64,000 nt of DNA from Desulfobacteraceae bacterium (GCA_003599885.1 QZKW01000022.1:1-64000), one strand, 5' to 3'. Positions 32,600-41,326 are shown, counted from the stretch's first letter. Notes: a model not told the origin generated them from the sequence alone. Made by a program: numbers and translations.

Positions 32600-33592
32600 A
32601 TGATCGCATTATACGTATTTCTGGGCCTGCTGGCCTTTTTATCTCTGATTATCATCAAAAAAACCGTTGAATTAAAAAACGGCAGGCAGGCGGCAGCGGC
32701 TGACCGGGCGAAAATGAAAATCGAGCGGCTGACATCATTCGGCATCGTTAAAAACCTTTCGATTCTGCCGCTTATTGATTACTACGCAGAGCGTCCGGAC
32801 CTCAAAACCGAACCCGGCGTGTCCTATCTTCTCAAGGCAGATGATACTTTGATTCTGATGGATGTGGGATTTAATGCAAAAAAAGAACATCCATCCCCCC
32901 TGCTGCACAACATGCAGGCGATGAACGTGTCGCCAAAAGATCTGGACATGATATTTATCAGCCACGCCCACCTTGACCATCTGGGCGGCATGAAGAATCA
33001 GAAGGAAAAAACCTTCAGCCTTTCCCAGGGACCAGTGGCGCTTTCGGGCATTCCAGTCTATGCACCGGTCCCGCTTTCCGCATCCAGTTGGAATCCCGGC
33101 CCGAAAACGCACGTCATCACCGAGCCAAAGGTATTAAAACCCGGCATCGCCAGCATCGGCGTCATTCCCCGGTTTTTGTTTCTTATGGGCCAGACCCTGG
33201 AAAATGCCCTGGCCGTCAACGTTGAAGGCAAAGGCATTGTGCTGATCATCGGGTGCGGCCACCAGACCATCGAACGGGTCATTGAACGGACCCTGGCCCT
33301 GTTTGACACGCCCATCTATGCGATTATCGGCGGACTCCACTTTCCGGTGGGCGGCGGCAGGATCATGATCGGTCCTGTCAATATCCAGCGGCTGGTCGGG
33401 TCCGATAACCCGCCCTGGAAGAGCATCCGTGAAACCGACGTTCAAAGCGCCATTGCGGCGATCAAAAAGGTAAAGCCTAAAATCGTGGCCCTCTCCCCCC
33501 ATGACAGCTCAGACTGGAGCCTGGACCAGTTCCGGAAAGCGTTTGGGGATGCATATGTGGATATCCGGGTGGGAAAGGAAATCGTGATATAA
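32600..33592 (+). CDS. Membrane-anchored metallo-beta-lactamase-fold hydrolase
   Basis: 330 residues. A hydrophobic N-terminal segment (IALYVFLGLLAFLSLIIIKK) anchors it. The metal motif ISHAHLDHLGGMKN and later histidines (LIIGCGHQTIERVIERT, ALSPHDSSDW) place it in the COG1237-like subgroup with dihydropteroate-type hydrolases. The substrate is unknown. It follows the NifX-like gene by 27 bases and may be in the same operon. Confidence 0.8.
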   Translation: MIALYVFLGLLAFLSLIIIKKTVELKNGRQAAAADRAKMKIERLTSFGIVKNLSILPLIDYYAERPDLKTEPGVSYLLKADDTLILMDVGFNAKKEHPSPLLHNMQAMNVSPKDLDMIFISHAHLDHLGGMKNQKEKTFSLSQGPVALSGIPVYAPVPLSASSWNPGPKTHVITEPKVLKPGIASIGVIPRFLFLMGQTLENALAVNVEGKGIVLIIGCGHQTIERVIERTLALFDTPIYAIIGGLHFPVGGGRIMIGPVNIQRLVGSDNPPWKSIRETDVQSAIAAIKKVKPKIVALSPHDSSDWSLDQFRKAFGDAYVDIRVGKEIVI

Positions 33593-33687
33593 AATAAAGG
33601 CAACCCTCTTATATAAACACCCATTTACGATAGAATAAAGAGGTCGGTTTAATACGGGATAATCGTTGCCCTGCACCGGCAACCTGC

Positions 33688-34434
33688 CTACGGAATCGTT
33701 TTCACCCCGGCAAAGCTTGGCTCATGCAGGGGCAGCAGGATATCAGCCATTCCCTTGACTTTCAACATAATGTCATAGGCCGCGCAGGGGTTTACTGAAG
33801 TGCCGGGCGGAATCACCGCCATTTCCATGCCCGTGATGGAAGCCGGCGGGTAAAAATTCTCCCTAATCACGCAAAATCCCGAAATGGCGGCGGTCCCTTT
33901 TTCCGTATCGATCAGCACCGTCAGCCCGCCTTCCGTGTGCGCCGGCGTATGCATCACCCGGATGCCCGGAACAACCTCCTGATCTTCTTCAACAACCACA
34001 ATCTGGCCGTTTTCCTCAATCTCCTCGATGTAATCTTCCAGATACCGGAAATCCAGGGGATGGGGATTGTGAATGTGTTCCAGTTCTTTCTCATGCACAT
34101 AAAAAACGGCATTCACGCATTTGAAATCATTTTCGCAATGGTCGTTGTGCAGGTGGGTATGAATCACGATATCAATGGATTCCGGCGTCAGCCCCCACTG
34201 GCTGAGCCCTTCTTCAAACGTGAAAATCCGGCCGCCGATGGCCGATTCCCGGTCATCGGAAATAATGGGCCGCATCTCGCCGGTGTCCACCAGGATTTTT
34301 TTGTCCCCGCCCTCAATGTACCAGCAGTAAATGGGAATGGTGTAAGGCTTGCCGTAGTCGTGCTGGTACGTCATCATGCCTTTATCAAAAACTTTGGTGC
34401 CCATGACAATGGGATGAATTTTGTATGTGGTCAT
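33688..34434 (-). CDS. N-acyl homoserine lactonase-family MBL-fold hydrolase
   Basis: 248 residues with the zinc motif IVIHTHLHNDHCENDFKCVN, a second ligand region RVMHTPAHTEGGLTVLIDTE and a late His in LLPLHEPSF. The arrangement is that of the AHL-lactonase/AttM group, but sequence alone does not prove quorum quenching. Its stop is convergent with the preceding MBL gene, 95 bases away. It is 21 bases downstream of the methyltransferase gene on the same strand. Confidence 0.82.
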   Translation of the reverse strand: MTTYKIHPIVMGTKVFDKGMMTYQHDYGKPYTIPIYCWYIEGGDKKILVDTGEMRPIISDDRESAIGGRIFTFEEGLSQWGLTPESIDIVIHTHLHNDHCENDFKCVNAVFYVHEKELEHIHNPHPLDFRYLEDYIEEIEENGQIVVVEEDQEVVPGIRVMHTPAHTEGGLTVLIDTEKGTAAISGFCVIRENFYPPASITGMEMAVIPPGTSVNPCAAYDIMLKVKGMADILLPLHEPSFAGVKTIP

Positions 34435-34455
34435 GTCCTCTCCTTTTTTGCCTGA

Positions 34456-35121
34456 TTATACCGGCGTTTCCGGATGTCCCATGAGCAGCCGGTTTTTGGG
34501 GGTGATGTCATCCGGGATGGTCCGGGCGATAACCGAATACCCCTGCTGCCTTAGCCATGCCGCCCGCATGACATCCACGGCCAGCGGCCCATTGACCCAC
34601 CCGGTCAGCCCTCCGGTGTCGGAAAGCGTCAGATCATGGCAGCAGGGCAAAACAGCCACCCGTGCCCTTGCCTTCACCGCCAGCCGCAACACTTCGTCAG
34701 TCAATATCCCGCAGGCATGAACAGACGCCACCAGATCATCCGGAAAAACCGCAACATCCGCTATGGACGCCTCAACATAACAGATACGCCCGGCAAGTCG
34801 CGGCCATTCGCTGATGATGGCTTCAGACAACCGCCCGGCATTTTTCGGGACACCGGCATCCACCACCAGCGCCTCTTTTGACGTGTCATCCAGCAGAATC
34901 AGGACATGGGCCAGCAGCCCGTGTCCGCCGGCCAGGTCCAGCACCCGCCCGCCCCGGAATTTCCTCCGGATTCTGCGGGCGGTTTCCCATGCTTCATACA
35001 GCTCTTTCACCGGCAAGGTTCCCGCACGGCAAACCGCCCGGGCGATTTTATCAAACAGCGTATCACCTGGAAATTCAGCCATCTGTTTTTCCGTTAACCG
35101 GCTTTTGCCCCATCGTTCCAT
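34456..35121 (-). CDS. SAM-dependent methyltransferase-like protein (METTL25-type core)
   Basis: 221 residues from the ATG at 35121 (a longer frame to 35169 lacks a good site). The AdoMet motif is GGRVLDLAGGHGLLAHVLIL, followed by VASVHACGILTDEVLRLAVK and ARVAVLPCCHDL; the HACG and PCCH pair is typical of METTL25/GSTCD-like enzymes. The target is unknown. The divergent rRNA methyltransferase gene starts only 36 bases away. Confidence 0.75.
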   Translation of the reverse strand: MERWGKSRLTEKQMAEFPGDTLFDKIARAVCRAGTLPVKELYEAWETARRIRRKFRGGRVLDLAGGHGLLAHVLILLDDTSKEALVVDAGVPKNAGRLSEAIISEWPRLAGRICYVEASIADVAVFPDDLVASVHACGILTDEVLRLAVKARARVAVLPCCHDLTLSDTGGLTGWVNGPLAVDVMRAAWLRQQGYSVIARTIPDDITPKNRLLMGHPETPV

Positions 35122-35156
35122 GTGATGCCTTTTTGAAAAAATTAAATAAAAATAAA

Positions 35157-36377
35157 ATGAAGACGCCATGCGAATTTCATGCTATGCACCCCTCCATGAT
35201 GATTGTTAAACGACGCATAGGCACCCCTCAGTTCAGAGATTATGAATACCGGAAAACATCCCGGTATTTTGCACAGATGGCCGAAGATTTCAAGGGGTTC
35301 GGCAGGGAAGAACTTGCCGGACTCGGCGCAACAGACCTTCAGCTGGAATATCAGGGGGTTCATTTCACAGCAGATCAGGAAACTCTGTACCGGATCAATT
35401 ATATGTCCCGGCTGGCTTCCCGGATTCTGGCCCCGCTGATGTCCTTTGCCTGCCCGGACACGGATGCGCTGTATACAGCAGCCAGAAAACTCCGGTGGCG
35501 GGATTTTTTTGACGACCACACCACTTTTGCGGTATCCGCCAATGTCGCCAACAGCGCCATCACCCATTCCCATTTTGCGGCCCTGCGCCTCAAGGACGCG
35601 ATTGTGGACGATCTGCGCGAACGGACCGGTGAGCGCCCCAATGTCGATGCCAAGGCGCCGGATCTTTTGTTCAACCTGTATATCGATCATGACCGGGCCG
35701 TCATCAGCCTGGACGCTTCCGGAACCCCGCTCCATAAACGCGGGTATCGTGAGGAAAGCGTCACCGCCCCCATGCAGGAAACGGTTGCGGCGGCCATCAT
35801 CCGGCACACCGAATGGGATGGAACCGTCCCGCTCCATGATCCCATGTGCGGTTCCGGCACCCTTATATGCGAAGCACTGATGCACTTCTGCCGGATTCCG
35901 GCGGGTGTTTTCCGGGAAAAATTCGGGTTTGAATCCCTGCCGGATTTTGATGCCGGTCTTTGGCAACAGGTTAAAAAAACATCGGATGCCGGCATCCGAC
36001 CGCTGGCGAAAGGACTGATCAGCGGCAGTGACATTTCACAACAGGCGGTCTCTGCGGCCAGAACCAACCTGATGGGACTGCATTTCGGACGAAATGTGGC
36101 GGTTGACCGGGCGGATTTTTCCGACCTGCCCGACATGCCGCCCGGTATGATTATCACCAATCCACCTTACGGCATCCGGATGGGAAAAGACAAGGATCTC
36201 GGTCAGTTTTACAAAGCCCTGGGCGATTTTCTCAAACAAAAATGCAAAGATTCAACCGCTTATATCTATTTCGGAGACCGGGCGCTTGTCAAAAAACTGG
36301 GATTGAAACCCACCTGGAAAAAACCGCTGGCAGCCGGGGGCCTCGATGGCCGGCTGGTACGATATAACCTATATTAA
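35157..36377 (+). CDS. 23S rRNA (guanine-N2) methyltransferase, RlmL/YpsC-like
   Basis: 406 residues from the ATG at 35157; other ATGs at 35184 and 35196 are possible because none has a clear ribosome-binding site. The N-terminal THUMP region contains EELAGLGATDLQLEYQGVHF. The methyltransferase core has the AdoMet motif PLHDPMCGSGTLICEALMHF and the catalytic motif GMIITNPPYGIRMGKDKDLG. NPPYG marks N2-guanine methylation of RNA. It lacks the RlmK domain fused in E. coli RlmL. Confidence 0.9.
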   Translation: MKTPCEFHAMHPSMMIVKRRIGTPQFRDYEYRKTSRYFAQMAEDFKGFGREELAGLGATDLQLEYQGVHFTADQETLYRINYMSRLASRILAPLMSFACPDTDALYTAARKLRWRDFFDDHTTFAVSANVANSAITHSHFAALRLKDAIVDDLRERTGERPNVDAKAPDLLFNLYIDHDRAVISLDASGTPLHKRGYREESVTAPMQETVAAAIIRHTEWDGTVPLHDPMCGSGTLICEALMHFCRIPAGVFREKFGFESLPDFDAGLWQQVKKTSDAGIRPLAKGLISGSDISQQAVSAARTNLMGLHFGRNVAVDRADFSDLPDMPPGMIITNPPYGIRMGKDKDLGQFYKALGDFLKQKCKDSTAYIYFGDRALVKKLGLKPTWKKPLAAGGLDGRLVRYNLY

Positions 36378-36440
36378 CGCCTCGTCCGTATTTAAAACCC
36401 TGAATGATCAAAAGTCAACTTTCTTGCCTGTTGTCGAATC

Positions 36441-36584
36441 TTATCCTAAGTTCTCAAACAGGCTTTTGAATTTTCGTTTTTCTTCAATGCCGATGTTCAC
36501 ATTGTACACATCATTGAGGGGTATCGACCACTCGCGATTTTTATATTTTAAGATCCGCGATTTTGTTAAATTCTTACGATCTCT
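36441..36584 (-). pseudogene. C-terminal gene fragment, family unknown
   Basis: About 48 minus-strand codons without a start read KNLTKSRILKYKNREWSIPL, continuing NDVYNVNIGIEEKRKFKSL, and end at a stop at 36441. An upstream in-frame stop lies at 36585. It resembles the tail of a larger AT-rich protein now cut off beside the dispersed element at 36632. Confidence 0.4.
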
Positions 36585-36631
36585 TCACTGCTGGCTCGGC
36601 ACAAACACAAAATATATCGAGAATAAAATTC

Positions 36632-36883
36632 GTTGGGGGTTTTGCCCATTGCGGTGCGGCCCTGACCTGATGATTTCCGTGGATCACGAGGGCAAACTGT
36701 TTGAGCGGATAAATGCCTTTGAAGCAGCCGGTTTCGATAAACGGTATCGGAATAACAATTACCAAGCGTCCCACTGTGTCAGCGAGTTTTTGCCCACGCC
36801 ACGGAAATCATCAGGTCAGGGAGTTTTCCGCAGCGCACGGGCTGGGTTCTTTTGTTACTTTTCTTGCCCATCAAGAAAAGTAA
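36632..36883. repeat. Dispersed hairpin element, full copy 2
   Basis: Left flank GTTGGGGGTTTTGCCCATTG is followed by a 23-base arm (36660-36682, CCCTGACCTGATG, then ATTTCCGTGG) perfectly complementary to 36799-36821. The 116-base centre shares GGATCACGAGGGCAAACTGT and GTCAGCGAGTTTTTGCCCAC with copy 1 but is otherwise diverged. A second hairpin (36855-36883, TTACTTTTCTTG and CAAGAAAAGTAA) closes the element. The arm sequence differs from copy 1 in its outer half while staying fully paired. Translated frames spanning the element are shadows. Confidence 0.87.
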
Positions 36884-36965
36884 AAATGTCATGAAGTTGC
36901 TAAAGATGTTCCATTTTTCCTTTACAAACTCAGCTCTATACAAAGGCGGGATGGGCTTTAACAGA

Positions 36966-37250
36966 TCAACAAAAGAGAATAAAGGCAATCCATAAAACCA
37001 TCATTAAAGGTGCTAAAACACTGAGGATGATAGTTACTTTATACCAGGTTAATGGTACGCCCCTTTTTAAGCAGATCTTTTCATATTCAAGAAGTGAATC
37101 CAGGAAACGATCTAAACCTAAAGGGCTTCTGATGCTGCTTTTTGTCATCGGGCTGATAATTGTTGAATGTATAATCAGATTTAAAAGACATAGAATCATA
37201 ATTATCCCCCACCAAAGAAAAATAAAAAATTCTGATGTACTCCAATTCAA
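36966..37250 (-). CDS. Small hypothetical membrane protein
   Basis: 94 residues from a TTG at 37250, with an internal ATG as alternative. Two hydrophobic helices are clear (FFIFLWWGIIMILCLLNLII and VTIILSVLAPLMMVLWIAFI) separated by a charged loop. No family is recognised. AT-rich, probably transferred with its neighbours. Confidence 0.4.
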   Translation of the reverse strand: MNWSTSEFFIFLWWGIIMILCLLNLIIHSTIISPMTKSSIRSPLGLDRFLDSLLEYEKICLKRGVPLTWYKVTIILSVLAPLMMVLWIAFILFC

Positions 37251-37351
37251 CTTTCATCGCTCCATAATTTAAAATTATTTAAGCAAGTTATAAACTATCA
37301 ATCGAATCCTAAAAATTTGAGATAGGACGCCCTCAAACCGCTTCGGCAAAA

Positions 37352-37588
37352 TCACAAAACAATTCTTCCAAAAATCGAAACTTTGGACCAATTAAACAAT
37401 AAGGAAACAACCAAATAAAAAAAGAAACATAGTCCCAACACTCCCCAAAATATTCTTGCTTGCCTTGGTTTATCGCAAAGCCCTTCAATAATATATTCAA
37501 TATTTTTAGAAAGTAATAATATCAGACTTGAAAACAAAGTAATTAATGAGCCGGCGATATAAAAGACATGACCAGTATGAATTTCCAT
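37352..37588 (-). CDS. Small hypothetical membrane protein
   Basis: 78 residues from the ATG at 37588, with AGGGG upstream. Two membrane helices (VFYIAGSLITLFSSLILLLS and WGVLGLCFFFYLVVSLLF) flank a charged loop. The layout resembles the protein at 36966 but the sequences are not clearly related. Function unknown. Confidence 0.45.
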   Translation of the reverse strand: MEIHTGHVFYIAGSLITLFSSLILLLSKNIEYIIEGLCDKPRQARIFWGVLGLCFFFYLVVSLLFNWSKVSIFGRIVL

Positions 37589-37720
37589 ACAATATACCCC
37601 TAATTTCTCTTCATTTATCCGTGTCAACTACAATCATGAAATCTGGCGATGCGGCGCGTGTTTCTGTTTTCACTTGATAATCCGGCATAGCTGATTCTTA
37701 TCCAGCCTTGACTCATTTCG

Positions 37721-37990
37721 CTACAATGATTGTCGGTTATGTTCTTGCTGCCTTTTCCTGACTGTTGCTTTCTCTTGAACTGCATAATTCCCTTTTACCG
37801 TTCCCGCAGCCACCACATACACCAGCGCGGACTCGGAACTCAATCCCAGCAGACTCCGCGCCTCCCCATCATAAATAGCCCCGATCCCGCAGGCCCCCAG
37901 CCCCAGAGCCGTCGCTCCCAGGTACACCGCATGCCTCAGCCGCCCGGCAGTCAGTATGGCATACCGGTATCCTCGCGTACCCCAGTGCCA
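37721..37990 (-). pseudogene. SagB-type nitroreductase C-terminal fragment
   Basis: The minus-strand frame RGYRYAILTAGRLRHAVYLG, continuing ATALGLGACGIGAIYDGEAR and ALVYVVAAGTVKGNYA to a stop at 37721, matches the C-terminal part of SagB/ThcOx-type FMN nitroreductases. The first ~150 residues with the FMN-binding Arg region are missing. Its 5' end runs in a different frame inside the last codons of the primase-like gene, so a deletion fused the two around 37985. Confidence 0.75.
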
Positions 37991-39270
37991 AACTGTTCCA
38001 GTTCCGACAGCAGGTCATTCTCACACCCTCTCGGCAAACACAGATATTCTCTTGTTTCATCCGCACAGGAGATGACCCTCGGGTGTCCGTAGGTTGACAA
38101 TCGCATGGCCTGTTGTTTGTAAAACATCGGATTTTTAAAAGAAGACAATCGCTTCAGATGGTTCAACGCCCTTTGGGAGATCGCCGCTTTTGGAATAAAG
38201 AGCATACTGGCTTTTAGGATTTCGATTTGACTGGGAAACTCGGATTTTTGCAGGTTGACCTTGCGTGTTTCCCATGGTTTTTCCGTATCTTCCTCATCGC
38301 CAATTTTTAAAACACCCAGTTCCTGGCCAAGTCCATGTCTGGGGCAAATTTCAGATATGAGACCGGCAACCATTTCTTCAGAAATCTTTTGAATTGATGA
38401 TAAAAGCGCCCATTGATCAGCATAGGATTCAAAATTTTCATCGACAAATTCGCTGTTGTTCTTCTGCCTCGCCGCTTTTTGAAACGGCAAGGCAATCAGA
38501 TTCCCAAAACCGCCTTTGGGCATGGTATCCTGATTGGGGAAGAGCCGGTCATAGGATTTAAAACAGATTTCATGTCGTCTGCTCATGGAAATGGTCAACA
38601 GGATAGTGCCGAATTTCCTGGCCATTGCAGCGGGTATGGGTTGTGTGAAGAAGATCCAAACATGCCCGCCGTTTCCGGATCGCGATCGTTCCACAGCGAC
38701 AGAAATATTCAATTCTGCGCACACCGATCTGACTATTGAGATATCGTTTTGCCAGTCCGCTTCATCAAAATCCATTGCCAAAAACCAGCAGGTTTCATCA
38801 ATCAGCATCGGGTAGATGCCGGCAACGATATTTCCTCTCAAATGGCTTTCAATGACATGGTCATCCAGAGCGGCATATGATTTGTGTGTGCATCTGGCAC
38901 AGGGGGTTTTCGGCTTGCCGCATAATCCCGCCTGCCATTGATTCAGACAAACCGGCGCATATCCCGAAGTTTGTTTCTTTTTGTTCTCCCATCGCGTTGC
39001 ATAGACATCTTCGCGACCTTTAAAAAGTGACATGAACAAATTGATCTTTGAGATGGAATCCGATGCGTTGTTTACATCTGAAAATGTGGCGCTATCAGTC
39101 GATTCTCCGCCTGAGATAGCATTTTCCGTAATCGTTTTGGTCATGGGATTTTCGGGTAGCGCGGACTGGGTTATCCCCAGCATGGAATTCAACCGATTGA
39201 TTTCTTTTATCAACCGAGCATTCTCGTTTGATAAAAGAGTGTTCTGTTCAATCAGTTCTTTGCAATCCAT
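37951..39270 (-). CDS. TOTE-type archaeo-eukaryotic primase domain protein, helicase part lost
   Basis: 439 residues from the ATG at 39270 (MDCKELIEQNTLLSNENARL, an N-terminal coiled coil). The AEP core has zinc-like cysteines CGKPKTPCARCTHKSY, metal motif TCWFLAMDFDEADWQND and VERSRSGNGGHVWIFFTQPI. TOTE conflict-system primases normally continue into a DEAD-type helicase and nuclease of several hundred more residues. Here the protein ends after CENDLLSELEQFGTGVREDT at the junction with the nitroreductase tail. It may still make a primase fragment but not the full system. A fragmented defence or conflict gene is likely. Confidence 0.75.
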   Translation of the reverse strand: MDCKELIEQNTLLSNENARLIKEINRLNSMLGITQSALPENPMTKTITENAISGGESTDSATFSDVNNASDSISKINLFMSLFKGREDVYATRWENKKKQTSGYAPVCLNQWQAGLCGKPKTPCARCTHKSYAALDDHVIESHLRGNIVAGIYPMLIDETCWFLAMDFDEADWQNDISIVRSVCAELNISVAVERSRSGNGGHVWIFFTQPIPAAMARKFGTILLTISMSRRHEICFKSYDRLFPNQDTMPKGGFGNLIALPFQKAARQKNNSEFVDENFESYADQWALLSSIQKISEEMVAGLISEICPRHGLGQELGVLKIGDEEDTEKPWETRKVNLQKSEFPSQIEILKASMLFIPKAAISQRALNHLKRLSSFKNPMFYKQQAMRLSTYGHPRVISCADETREYLCLPRGCENDLLSELEQFGTGVREDTGMPY

Positions 39271-39288
39271 AGTTATGTTCCCGTTATT

Positions 39289-39707
39289 ATGACCACAGGA
39301 GACTAAAGGGAATGGCCCAGAAATCATTGCCGAAAGAGGCGGGAAATTCTCCCGTATACAAAACGACGCCGACAAACGGCTGGTTTTTCGGCAGATTATT
39401 CTTAAACCATAAATGTCTCCAATGCATTGATGTAACTTTCAAGTGTGGGGCGCTGGATGGACAACCCTGAACCGATGGCGGAAAGATCCATAAATTTGCC
39501 TGACCATGCGGCAAGTATGTTCACCAGTTCCCTCATGACGTTTTTTCGGTGGATTCTGGTGATCTCTTGCAGGTCTCTTTCCAGGATAGCGTCAATATAA
39601 TCGATATGCCATCGCTTTCGGCCGCGATCCTGAAGCAGGACAGGCTCCGGAAAGCCTCCCCTGAAAGCCATTTCTAAAGTATTATCAAGGTCATAACGGG
39701 GCCGCAC
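39289..39707 (-). pseudogene. Broken DUF4143 ATPase (C-terminal part, frameshifted)
   Basis: One frame reads AFRGGFPEPVLLQDRGRKRW, continuing LERDLQEITRIHRKNVMREL and stopping at 39402 after ALETFMV. A second frame gives VGVVLYTGEFPASFGNDFWA, then IPFSLLWS and a stop at 39289. Together these are the middle and end of a DUF4143-type AAA ATPase (COG1373). The N-terminal Walker domain is missing, and a deletion or frameshift lies near 39400. Confidence 0.7.
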
Positions 39708-39728
39708 ACACCATTATGGAGTTAAGAA

Positions 39729-39971
39729 ATGCATTCAGAGGGAAGCGAGCCGCCAACCGGGAATCTCAGCGCACTGCTTGAAGGGTCCATAAAAGCGGAT
39801 GTAAAATTTATTCTTGTCGGCGGCCTCGCCGTAGCGATTCTCAGAGGACACTCTCTTCACGTCCTAAATCTTAAGACGCTAATAACGCTTAAAAGAGCCT
39901 CCAATACCCCTAAACATAAACAACAGATCCCTGTGCTTGAAGAGACATTGCGGCAATTGGAAAAGGGATAG
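39729..39971 (+). pseudogene. Nucleotidyltransferase with internal deletion (AbiEii/MNT-like)
   Basis: 80 codons. The start LLEGSIKADVKFILVGGLAV is the beginning of a nucleotidyltransferase, but the GSxxxxxD catalytic segment is absent. The sequence jumps to the usual C-terminus VLNLKTLITLKRASNTPKHK, then EETLRQLEKG. Family members are ~170-190 residues, so about 100 residues are deleted in frame. Confidence 0.65.
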
Positions 39972-40050
39972 GTAAACCATTATGAAACAGGTTGACGTGG
40001 CAACGATTAACATCTCTGGGCTTTAATCCCATGCCGAAACCGATAAAATT

Positions 40051-40105
40051 CATTCGGTTGGGGCTTTTGCCTATTGCGATGCGGCCCGGCCGCATCGCAA
40101 TAGGC
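40051..40105. repeat. Partial element copy with a 37-bp palindrome
   Basis: The left flank CGGTTGGGGCTTTTGCC matches the full elements. It then runs into an almost perfect 37-bp palindrome (40069-40105): GCCTATTGCGATGCGGCC, one base, and its reverse complement. The palindrome duplicates the element's ATTGCGATGCGGCC flank in inverted order, as if two left ends were joined head to head. Confidence 0.75.
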
Positions 40106-40137
40106 CTTTTCACCACCGGCGTTAGTATGGCAGAGCA

Positions 40138-40180
40138 TGGGGTCAAACCTTGATTTGTGATTAATTAAGGTTAGACCCCA
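40138..40180 (-). terminator. Hairpin at the 3' end of the VWA-OmpA gene
   Basis: TGGGGTCAAACCTT and AAGGTTAGACCCCA pair with one mismatch (14 bp) around a 15-base loop, 8 bases beyond the gene's stop. It probably terminates that gene; the ggggtctaacc sequence is also a common dispersed palindrome type. Confidence 0.55.
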
Positions 40181-40187
40181 TTGTGAT

Positions 40188-41297
40188 TTATTTCATGGGT
40201 TTGAGTTGTACGCGGCGGTTGTTGGCCCTGCCGGCTGCCGTATCATTGTTGTCAATGGGCCGGCTCTCGCCAAAGCCCTGTGCCGTCATCCGGGAAGCCG
40301 CAATTCCCTTGTTTTGCAGGTAAATCATCACTGTGTGGGCGCGGCGAAGGGAAAGGTCCATATTGTAGGCCTCCGAGGCGGTGCTGTCGGTGTGGCCCTG
40401 AATTTCAACTGAAATTTGGGGGTGATCTGTCAATATCTTCACGATTTTTTCAAGGGCCGGGTAGGAACTGGCCATTAATGTGTCCTTGTCGATGTCAAAC
40501 TGAATATCCTTGAATTCCCAGCAGCCGTCCTTATTTTCCTCCGGCAGCGCGGCCTTGCAAGGCGGCGGAGGCGTGGGACAGACTTTCTTGAGCAGAACGG
40601 TCGTTACAAAACCAGCCATCGAGGGGCCGGTGGCGACAGACCCGGCGGCTATGGCCTCTCCGCAACCGGAAGCCTTGCTGATCTCGGAAAGCATGGCGCG
40701 ACCGGCCTCATCGTCGCCGACGAGCACCGTGTAAATGCACAGCCGGTCACCGAACTGGGCTTTCAAGGCATTGGCCGCCTCTAAGGGAGCCTTATCCATA
40801 TCCTTGCCGTCACTGACCACGACCATGGCGATTTTGCCCTGGGCGGCCATCAGATCTTCTCCCGCCGCCTTGAGCGATTTCGCCATCATGCTGGGACCGC
40901 CGGCCGGGGTGATTTTACCTAAGGCATCGGCAACGCCCTCACGGGAATAATCGCTTAAACCGTAAGCCAGGACGTTGACTTTATCGGAATACTCCAGCGC
41001 GTGACCGAAACTGCGCAATTCGGTTTTTATCGCCAGATCGGGCATGGTTTGATTGAAATTGGCCACCACGCTGCGTGCAATGGCAAATTTTTCAACCCCG
41101 ACATAGCATTTGGACATCGAAGAAGAGGCATCCAGTACAAATACCAGATTATCGACTTTTGCCTGCCACATCTCCGTGGAAAGCGGCTGCGCCTGGAATG
41201 GCGGCGGTTGCTGTTTGGGATGATGCATGGCGCAACCCACTGCCATAAAAATAAAAACCAGAACAGCCGATAGTAAACTTGCTTTTTTTGTGTTCAT
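40188..41297 (-). CDS. VWA-domain OmpA-family lipoprotein
   Basis: 369 residues with a lipoprotein signal (LLSAVLVFIFMAVGC, lipobox Cys). The von Willebrand A domain has the MIDAS-like NLVFVLDASSSMSKCYVGVE (about residues 50-70) and a late Asp in MVVVSDGKDMDKA. The C-terminal OmpA domain has VEIQGHTDSTASEAYNMDLS and ESRPIDNNDTAAGRANNRRV for peptidoglycan binding. It is probably an outer-membrane lipoprotein that binds peptidoglycan and, through VWA, another protein. A cysteine- and proline-rich linker (CPTPPPPCKAALPEENKDGC) joins the two domains. Confidence 0.9.
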   Translation of the reverse strand: MNTKKASLLSAVLVFIFMAVGCAMHHPKQQPPPFQAQPLSTEMWQAKVDNLVFVLDASSSMSKCYVGVEKFAIARSVVANFNQTMPDLAIKTELRSFGHALEYSDKVNVLAYGLSDYSREGVADALGKITPAGGPSMMAKSLKAAGEDLMAAQGKIAMVVVSDGKDMDKAPLEAANALKAQFGDRLCIYTVLVGDDEAGRAMLSEISKASGCGEAIAAGSVATGPSMAGFVTTVLLKKVCPTPPPPCKAALPEENKDGCWEFKDIQFDIDKDTLMASSYPALEKIVKILTDHPQISVEIQGHTDSTASEAYNMDLSLRRAHTVMIYLQNKGIAASRMTAQGFGESRPIDNNDTAAGRANNRRVQLKPMK

Positions 41298-41326
41298 AAT
41301 CCCTCCTCTTTCGAATGGTTCATTGT

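Noticed and set aside
36346-36894. A 182-codon plus-strand frame over the dispersed element
   Set aside because: It begins inside the rRNA methyltransferase gene, runs through a gene fragment on the other strand and the element's arms, and the similar frame at 17160 exists only because the element is shared.
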